This document shows, in pieces, positions 14,699-19,901 of a stretch of DNA of 19,901 bases. The translations under genes and the position numbers were made by a program. The notes beneath the pieces were generated by a model, which saw only the letters and a program-made list of their open reading frames with translations, was not told the DNA's origin and made no database searches. Position 1 is the first letter of the stretch, and every line of letters starts with the position of its first letter. The DNA is from DASTSN01 sp035760665 (lineage in GTDB: Bacteria > Bacteroidota > Bacteroidia > Chitinophagales > Chitinophagaceae): assembly GCA_035760665.1 (NCBI GenBank), contig DASTSN010000056.1:1-19901 (forward strand), written 5' to 3'.

Positions 14699-15279
14699 TC
14701 GGTTTTTGCTTATACACCTGGGTTTTGGAATTACTCTAACGATGGCAAAGATCAAAATATTGCATACAACATTTAAATCATTCCCGGAATTTGCGAATAT
14801 AAACAGATTCAATAAATATTTTTAGGGAGAAATACGTTTTCTGAATCGTTAATTTCCTATAAATGAATTATTTATAAACTATATGAGTTTTTAATGTTAT
14901 TGTCCGGCACCGGGCTGAACTGCCAGCGAAAAAATTGGTATACCCGGATCCTACCGGTGTAAATACCCGTATTTAAACCCCACCCGAATATTGTTATTGA
15001 CCAGTTCATGACTAACAATGTGCCCGGTTTTTCAACAATAGGGTGGCGTCAGTTTTCTTTCCGGGAATCCTGAAATAAAAGATTCTGTTTCAAACAATAA
15101 AAAATCACACAGATCGTTCATTTACCGGAAAGTTAGGTGCAAAGAGAACTGGAAAATAATGATGGATCCGTACCAGCATAAGAAAACTGATTGTCATTTA
15201 TTTTCATTTTCTCGATAACCAAACAAGTCATTCAGTGTTCAACAATTTCTAATTTATCCACCGAATTAAAAGTTTACTA
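14699..15279. other. Divergent intergenic region between gldJ and porV
   Basis: About 580 AT-rich bases with no supported gene. Small inverted repeats are present: TATAAAT/ATTTATA (14858-14876, 5-nt loop) and TAAATA-CCCG-TATTTA (14960-14975). It must contain promoters for both genes, but no exact TAnnTTTG element with a good -33 partner was found. PorU, often next to PorV in other Bacteroidota, is not here. Confidence 0.5.
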
Positions 15280-16437
15280 ATGAGATCAACTGCTTTCAGA
15301 CTAACTGCCATGATCCTAGCCCTGGGTAGCGTAGTCTCCGGCGTCAGGGCACAAACAAACAATACGATCAATGTCGTTACCACCGCAGTACCATTTCTCC
15401 GCATTTCACCTGATGCCAGGGCAGGCGGTATGGGCGATATGGGCGTAGCCACCTCTCCGGATGCTAATTCATCATTTTATAATATTGGGAAAACCGTTTT
15501 TAATGAATCTAACGGGGGTATTGCTACCACTTACACGCCCTGGTTGAAAGATCTTGGCCTGAATGATGTGTACCTGGCAACGCTGGCCGGTTATTATAAA
15601 TTTGACGAAAACCAGGCTATTTCACTTGGTTTGAGATATTTCAGTCTTGGTGATATTAATTTTACCGATAATCTTGGCAACGACTGGGGACAGGGGCATC
15701 CCCGGGAATTCAGTGTGGATTTTGGTTATTCCCGCAAACTTTCAGAAAAACTGGGACTGGGGGTAGCTCTGCGGTACATCAATTCCAATTTGACTGCCGG
15801 ATCGCCCAATGCCGGGAATACAAATTATAAACCAGGTTCAGCAGTAGCGGCAGATCTTGGATTATATTATAATAATCACAATGATGCCGGCCAGGGCTGG
15901 GCATTTGGTGGTGCGTTTACCAATTTAGGCTCCAAAATAGCTTATACCGATAATGCCGATCAAAAAGATTTTATCCCGGCGAATTTTAGCCTGGGAGCTG
16001 TTTATACCAAAGTGATTGATGAAAGCAATAAAATTGCTTTTGGTGTGGAGGTGAATAAATTACTGGTGCCTGAGTTTAAAGGGAATGATACCAGCACCAG
16101 TGATGTGACTGCTTACCGCCAAAAAAGCAGCATGAACGGATGGTTTAGTTCCTTCAGCGATTTTCCGGGACAGGCCAACGCCTCTATTGGTGCTGAATAT
16201 TCTTACAACAACCAGTTTTCTATCCGTGCCGGTTATTTTTATGAAGATAAGAACAGGGGTAACCGAAAATATTTTACTATGGGGGTGGGAGTGAAATACA
16301 ACGTATTCGGGTTGAATTTTTCATACCTGCTGCCTTCGGGCAGTGGGGTAAACCGCAACCCGCTCTCCAATACGTTACGTTTTACCATTTTGTTCGATCT
16401 TGGTGCCAACCAGCAGGCTACAACGTCAGAAGAATAG
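15280..16437 (+). CDS. porV: Type IX secretion system outer-membrane protein PorV
   Basis: A 385-aa FadL-like outer-membrane beta-barrel that in the type IX secretion system carries cargo from the translocon to the PorU sortase. The signal peptide is residues 1-24 (cleavage VRA/QT). The opening TTAVPFLRISPDARAGGMGDMGVA (about 35-58) with SPDANSSFYN is the characteristic PorV/UPF0164 N-terminus. Strand-rich repeats follow, with YFTMGVGVKYN and a C-terminal strand (LRFTILFDLG) close to the end. A strong terminator follows at 16465-16505, so it is probably transcribed alone. The divergent GldJ gene suggests a small type IX secretion locus. Confidence 0.93.
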   Translation: MRSTAFRLTAMILALGSVVSGVRAQTNNTINVVTTAVPFLRISPDARAGGMGDMGVATSPDANSSFYNIGKTVFNESNGGIATTYTPWLKDLGLNDVYLATLAGYYKFDENQAISLGLRYFSLGDINFTDNLGNDWGQGHPREFSVDFGYSRKLSEKLGLGVALRYINSNLTAGSPNAGNTNYKPGSAVAADLGLYYNNHNDAGQGWAFGGAFTNLGSKIAYTDNADQKDFIPANFSLGAVYTKVIDESNKIAFGVEVNKLLVPEFKGNDTSTSDVTAYRQKSSMNGWFSSFSDFPGQANASIGAEYSYNNQFSIRAGYFYEDKNRGNRKYFTMGVGVKYNVFGLNFSYLLPSGSGVNRNPLSNTLRFTILFDLGANQQATTSEE

Positions 16438-16464
16438 GAAAGGGTTTATTGGTTGAATTGTGTT

Positions 16465-16505
16465 AAAAGGACGTTTCTTTTCGGGGAGCGTCCTTTTCTT
16501 TTTTG
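16465..16505 (+). terminator. Intrinsic terminator after porV
   Basis: AAAAGGACG (16465-16473) pairs perfectly with CGTCCTTTT (16489-16497) around a 15-nt loop, followed by a T-rich run to about 16504. Confidence 0.9.
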
Positions 16506-16545
16506 ATATTTGTATTTTACTTTCTTTAAAAACAAAATTGCAAGT

Positions 16546-17022
16546 ATGTCTTATAGAATCGGACTGGGCGTGGATTTTCATCAGCTTACGGAAGGCAGGC
16601 AGCTATGGATTGGCGGGGTGAATATTCCACATCACAAAGGTGCGCTGGGCCACAGCGATGCAGATGTGTTATTGCATGCGATTTGCGATGCAATGCTGGG
16701 CGCTGCCGGTCTTGGTGATATTGGTCTTCATTTCCCGGATACCGATGCAGCGTATAAAAATATTGACAGTAAAATTTTGCTGCAGCAAACCATGAACCTG
16801 ATTCGTAAAGAAGACTATTCGGTGGTAAATATAGACAGCACACTGTGCCTGCAGGAGCCTAAGATCAGGCCGTATGTTGAACAAATGCAGGAGGTCATAG
16901 CCGCTATTGCCGGCCTGGATAAAAAAGATGTTTCTATCAAAGCCACAACAACGGAAAAAATGGGTTTTGTGGGCAGGCAGGAAGGGCTTTACGCCTACGC
17001 TACTGTATTACTGCAGCGCAAG
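16546..17022 (+). CDS. ispF: 2-C-methyl-D-erythritol 2,4-cyclodiphosphate synthase
   Basis: Cytoplasmic enzyme of the non-mevalonate isoprenoid pathway that cyclises CDP-methylerythritol 2-phosphate and releases CMP. The 158-159-aa product has the metal ligands Asp10 and His12 (GVDFHQL) and His44 in GHSDADVLLHAICDA (35-49), the GLGDIGLHFPDTD segment (55-67), and the C-terminal ATTTEKMGFVGR cytidine/active-site motif. The start at 16546 gives the usual MSYRIGLG N-terminus; an upstream ATG at 16510 would add an unusual tail. A one-mismatch -7 element (GATATTTG, 16505-16512) lies about 33 nt before the ATG. The stop codon follows at 17023-17025. Confidence 0.96.
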
Positions 17023-17102
17023 TAATTGTTAATATCTCTCCGAACACTACTTGAGGTCTTGTGCTGGCGGGTATTTATCCCGTTTACTTTGTTGCAAGCC
17101 GT

Positions 17103-17110
17103 TATCTTTG
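17103..17110 (+). promoter_or_regulatory. -7 element of dut
   Basis: TATCTTTG is an exact TAnnTTTG match ending 4 nt before the dut ATG at 17115, the same arrangement as in murF. It implies a leaderless transcript and supports this start codon. No good -33 partner is seen. Confidence 0.5.
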
Positions 17111-17114
17111 CCAG

Positions 17115-17558
17115 ATGTCAGTGGTCAAGGTTAAAATCATCAACACATCATCCAACAACCTGCCCGAATATGCCACGGAAGGTTCCTCGGGCATGGATAT
17201 CAGGGCGGATTTGACAGAGCCCTTGCACCTGGCGCCTTTGGAACGGGTGCTGGTACCAACGGGCCTTTTTATGGAATTGCCCAACGGGTTTGAAGCACAG
17301 ATACGTCCGCGCAGCGGGCTGGCTGTAAAGCAGGGAATTACCTGCCTAAATACGCCGGGTACGATAGATGCGGATTACCGCGGAGAAATTAAAATTATTT
17401 TAATCAACCTTTCCGGCGATAAACAAGTCATCAACCCGGGGGACCGGATTGCACAGCTCGTCGTGCAGCAGGTAGAAAAAGTACAATGGATCCCTGCAGC
17501 AGAGCTTACCGATACCAAACGCAGTGCTGGTGGATTCGGTCATACAGGCCAGCAGTAA
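17115..17558 (+). CDS. dut: dUTP diphosphatase
   Basis: Cytoplasmic homotrimeric dUTPase, which hydrolyses dUTP to dUMP and pyrophosphate, keeping uracil out of DNA and feeding thymidylate synthesis. The 147-aa product carries all five family motifs: SGMDIRA (25-31), RPRSGLA (64-70), NTPGTIDADYRGEI (79-92), GDRIAQLV (109-116) and RSAGGFGHTG (136-145), where the usual RGxGGFGSTG has Ser and His replacements. The start at 17115 is preferred to 17061 because of the family N-terminus and the -7 element just upstream. The DUF4292 lipoprotein gene starts 21 nt downstream, so the two are probably co-transcribed. Confidence 0.96.
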   Translation: MSVVKVKIINTSSNNLPEYATEGSSGMDIRADLTEPLHLAPLERVLVPTGLFMELPNGFEAQIRPRSGLAVKQGITCLNTPGTIDADYRGEIKIILINLSGDKQVINPGDRIAQLVVQQVEKVQWIPAAELTDTKRSAGGFGHTGQQ

Positions 17559-17579
17559 TCATAAAAATTTTGTTTTTGC

Positions 17580-18392
17580 ATGAATAAATTATTTGTAATT
17601 ATCAGTGGTCTCATTCTTATTCTCAGTTCCTGCCAGTCCACAAAAAAGATTCAAACAGCTATTATAAAAAAAGATACCGTAGCACCCGTTTCCAATGCAA
17701 ATGCAAAAGAAGATTCAACAAGATTTATTGATGAAACCTACCATGATATACTGAAGAATCACGTGGATTTCACCACATTTTCTGCTAAAGTAAATGTAGA
17801 TTATGTGGATGCGGACGATAAGGACTATAACGTAAATGCCACCCTGCGGATGTACAAGGATAGTGCTATCTGGCTTTCCGTCAATGCCATTTTCGGTATT
17901 GAAGCACTGCGTGTATATATCACCCGCGACTCGGTGAAAATACTTGATAAGCAAAATAAATTATATACCGCCCGTTCGGTTTCCTACCTTAAGGATGTTG
18001 CTGCCCTGCCGCTAGGGTTGCCCACCCTCCAGGATTTATTATTGGGGAACCCGGTTTTTCTCGACAGCAATATTGTCTCTTACAGTAATTCGGGCGATAA
18101 TATTTCTTTGCTGTGCATTGGGAGTATTTTTAAAAACCTCCTGACGGTTACCACGGATAACAAATTACTGGTGCGCAGCAAACTGGATGATGCAGATGCC
18201 ACCCGCAACCGTACCTGTGACCTGACCTATTCCGATTATGACGATAAAAAGGGCATGCCCTTTGCCAAAGTGAGAAAAATTTCTGTTGCCGAAAAGAAAA
18301 AGCTGGACATCAGGCTTGAATTTAAGCAATATGATTTTAATGAGTCATTAACATTTCCCTTTTCAATTCCTAAAAATTATAAAAGAAACTAA
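17580..18392 (+). CDS. DUF4292 lipoprotein
   Basis: A 270-aa predicted lipoprotein with signal peptide and lipobox LSSC (Cys18). The rest resembles the DUF4292 family of Bacteroidota, with a LolA/LolB-like half-barrel pattern. Features include FTTFSAKVNVDY, MYKDSAIWLSVNAIFGIEALRVYITRDSVKILDK (about 91-124) and a C-terminal FPFSIPKNY. It may bind lipid or act in envelope assembly, but no function is established for the family to my knowledge. It follows dut closely and precedes the EnvC-like gene by 84 nt. This dut-DUF4292-M23 order recurs in Bacteroidota, so the group is probably one operon. Confidence 0.82.
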   Translation: MNKLFVIISGLILILSSCQSTKKIQTAIIKKDTVAPVSNANAKEDSTRFIDETYHDILKNHVDFTTFSAKVNVDYVDADDKDYNVNATLRMYKDSAIWLSVNAIFGIEALRVYITRDSVKILDKQNKLYTARSVSYLKDVAALPLGLPTLQDLLLGNPVFLDSNIVSYSNSGDNISLLCIGSIFKNLLTVTTDNKLLVRSKLDDADATRNRTCDLTYSDYDDKKGMPFAKVRKISVAEKKKLDIRLEFKQYDFNESLTFPFSIPKNYKRN

Positions 18393-18476
18393 ACCAGATA
18401 AAATTTATCTTGCAAGAGCCCGTTATACGGAAGATCCTTTACCCTTTTTATTCATTATCATTTCCCGCGAATCGCT

Positions 18477-19796
18477 ATGAAAAAAACAATCTTCTTTCTG
18501 CTATTGCTGTGTGCCGGGGTCAGTCAGCTCCCTGCCCAGCAAACCCAGGATAAGTCGGATATGGAAAAAGAGCGGCAAGAGATCCGCGAACAAATCAAAC
18601 AAATCCAGGAAATGTATGACCAGGTGAAAGGGCAAAAAAAACAAACCCTTGGTCAGCTGACCCTGCTGCAACGAAAAATCAACCTGCAAAACCGGTATCT
18701 TGGTAATATCAATAAAGAACTTCGTTTCATTAATGATGACATTTATTTAAGTACCCTCGAAATCATGCGCCTGCAGCGGCAGCTGGATACGCTAAAAGCA
18801 CAATATGCCAAGAGCGTGGTGTATGCATATAAAAACCGGAGTACTTACGATTACCTGAATTTCATCTTTTCTGCCAGCAGTTTTAATGACGCCATCAAGC
18901 GGATTGAATACCTGAAAGGGTATCGCACTTTCCGGCAACAGCAAGTGAATAATATCATTCAAACCCAGCAGTTGATCGAACAACGCAAACAACAACAAAT
19001 TGGCAGAAAGACAGAAAAAAATGAAGCTTTAAAAAACCAGGCAAAACAGGTGCAGGTGCTGGAAGACCAGAAAAAAGAAAAGGACAATGTAATGGCCAAA
19101 TTGAAAGGCCAGGAAAAAGACTTGCAAAAACAGCTGGCTGACAAGCGGAAGCGTGACCGCCAGCTGCAAAATGCTATAACTGCCATTGTACGCCGTGAAA
19201 TGGAAGAGGCAAAACGGAAAAGAGAGGCGGAGGCAAAAGCCAATGAAAAGAAAAATGCTGCCACGAACAAGCCTGATGCAGACCCGGCTGCTGAAAACAG
19301 CAATGCTACCACTTCGGTGGCAAATTCCGGAACTGCAGCAAGGCCAAAAAGTTACCTTGACTTTTCAGCATCTGATGTGGCACTCAACAGCAGTTTCGAG
19401 AAGAGCCGTGGCAAATTACCCTGGCCGGTAGATAAAGGTGTTGTGAGTATACCTTTTGGCAGGAGCCATGTGGGGGATACAAAGCTTTATATGGATAATC
19501 CCGGCATAACGATCGCCACACCATCGGCGGGTACCGTTGTCAAAAATGTATTTGACGGAGAAGTGGCAGGTGTCTATAATCTGGGTGATGCAATGGCTGT
19601 TACTATCCGTCACGGAAAATATTTCACTACATACAGTAATCTTTCTTCGGTTAGCGTTAATAAAGGAGACCCGGTAAAAACCGGACAGTCGATTGGCCGC
19701 GCGGCAAAAGCAGATGATGGGGATGGGGGCCAGGTGGATTTTATCCTGATGGTGGAAACCAAGAATGTTGACCCGGAACCCTGGTTACACCGGTAA
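18477..19796 (+). CDS. EnvC-like murein hydrolase activator with degenerate LytM domain
   Basis: A 439-aa periplasmic protein. The signal peptide covers about 1-20 (LPA/QQ). A long Glu/Lys/Gln-rich coiled coil runs to about residue 250, interrupted by the typical EnvC stretch VVYAYKNRSTYDYLNFIFSASSFNDAIKR. A low-complexity linker rich in Ala, Asn and Thr follows. The M23/LytM domain (about 310-439) opens with LPWPVDKGVVSIPFGRSHVG. The usual zinc ligands are missing: the HxGxD position reads YMDNPGITI and the HxH position reads QVDFILM. It should therefore activate an amidase rather than cut peptidoglycan itself, as E. coli EnvC does. A bidirectional terminator follows at 19818. Confidence 0.92.
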   Translation: MKKTIFFLLLLCAGVSQLPAQQTQDKSDMEKERQEIREQIKQIQEMYDQVKGQKKQTLGQLTLLQRKINLQNRYLGNINKELRFINDDIYLSTLEIMRLQRQLDTLKAQYAKSVVYAYKNRSTYDYLNFIFSASSFNDAIKRIEYLKGYRTFRQQQVNNIIQTQQLIEQRKQQQIGRKTEKNEALKNQAKQVQVLEDQKKEKDNVMAKLKGQEKDLQKQLADKRKRDRQLQNAITAIVRREMEEAKRKREAEAKANEKKNAATNKPDADPAAENSNATTSVANSGTAARPKSYLDFSASDVALNSSFEKSRGKLPWPVDKGVVSIPFGRSHVGDTKLYMDNPGITIATPSAGTVVKNVFDGEVAGVYNLGDAMAVTIRHGKYFTTYSNLSSVSVNKGDPVKTGQSIGRAAKADDGDGGQVDFILMVETKNVDPEPWLHR

Positions 19797-19817
19797 ATGA
19801 AACAAAACGACTTATAT

Positions 19818-19854
19818 AAAAAAAGCGACCTCTATTTACCAGGCCGCTTTTTTT
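19818..19854. terminator. Bidirectional terminator after the EnvC-like gene
   Basis: A7-GCG-a-CCT (19818-19831) pairs with AGG-c-CGC-T7 (19841-19854), with one mismatch around a 9-nt loop. It separates the EnvC-like gene from a converging minus-strand gene. Confidence 0.85.
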
Positions 19855-19855
19855 A

Positions 19856-19901
19856 TTATAAAAATCGTTCGTACAATTTTTCGTAAAGCGGCACAATATT
19901 G
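19856..19901 (-). CDS. C-terminal fragment of a converging gene, cut by the window edge
   Basis: The minus strand reads NIVPLYEKLYERFL then a TAA stop at 19856-19858, two bases past the terminator. The amphipathic YEKLYERFL ending is typical of the last helix of GT4-type glycosyltransferases, for example the bacillithiol enzyme BshA, but 14 residues cannot settle the family. The position directly behind a two-way terminator supports a real gene end. Confidence 0.4.
   Translation of the reverse strand, partial: NIVPLYEKLYERFL

Noticed and set aside
14960..14975. Palindrome TAAATA-CCCG-TATTTA in the gldJ-porV gap as an operator
   Set aside because: Single copy, AT-rich, not at a defined distance from any promoter element.
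18396..18410. Perfect AGATAAA-A-TTTATCT palindrome before the EnvC-like gene as a terminator or operator
   Set aside because: A 1-nt centre cannot form a normal hairpin loop, there is no T-tract, and AT-rich palindromes of this size are expected by chance.
1..19901. CRISPR arrays, tRNA or rRNA genes, insertion sequences
   Set aside because: No regularly spaced repeats, no cloverleaf-like or rRNA-like segments and no transposase were noticed on reading both strands. No covariance search was possible.

Overview
The window looks like chromosomal DNA of a Bacteroidota bacterium, most likely from the Chitinophagaceae/Sphingobacteriia side. The evidence is: a type IX secretion/gliding pair (GldJ-like lipoprotein and PorV), an RteC-domain protein, a GH109-type oxidoreductase-fold glycosidase, DUF983/DUF4292/DUF6132 families, almost no Shine-Dalgarno sequences, and promoters of the Bacteroidota type (TAnnTTTG -7 element). 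All assignments come from reading the sequence; no database search was run.

Left part (1-4650, mostly + strand): a secreted GH33 sialidase, an RteC-domain protein with its own promoter, a small degenerate histidine-kinase-type ATPase domain on the minus strand, and a GH109-type exo-alpha-N-acetylgalactosaminidase. The two glycosidases suggest removal of terminal sugars from glycoproteins or mucin-like glycans. A short-chain dehydrogenase converges on GH109 across a bidirectional terminator, and that terminator lies in a decayed copy of the GH109 3' end.

Centre (5471-11777, all minus strand): a sulfur/persulfide island. In transcription order it holds a Crp/Fnr-family regulator, a TauE/SafE sulfite-type exporter, a persulfide-dioxygenase-like metallo-beta-lactamase protein with two rhodanese domains, an OprD-like outer-membrane porin, two single-domain rhodaneses, two small Cys-containing membrane proteins, a thioredoxin and a DUF983 zinc-ribbon membrane protein. 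Three intergenic sites of the form GTGAC-N4-GTCAC (the CRP geometry GTGA-N6-TCAC) precede the exporter, the dioxygenase and the rhodanese transcription units. In all three cases exactly 22 nt separate the site from a weakened -7 element. This matches class II activation by the neighbouring Crp-type protein, whose recognition helix (SREVISR) carries CRP-like specificity residues and whose only two cysteines sit in the effector pocket region. The likely job is to turn sulfane sulfur into sulfite or thiosulfate and export it, with the regulator acting as sensor. This is the strongest finding in the window.

Right part (11787-19901): housekeeping and envelope genes. MurF and GldJ run on the minus strand. 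PorV, IspF, dUTPase, a DUF4292 lipoprotein and an EnvC-like murein hydrolase activator run on the plus strand. The last 46 bases carry the C-terminus of a converging minus-strand gene behind a bidirectional terminator. Several genes (rteC-like, murF, dut, exporter) have a -7 element only 2-6 nt before the ATG, which implies leaderless or nearly leaderless mRNAs.
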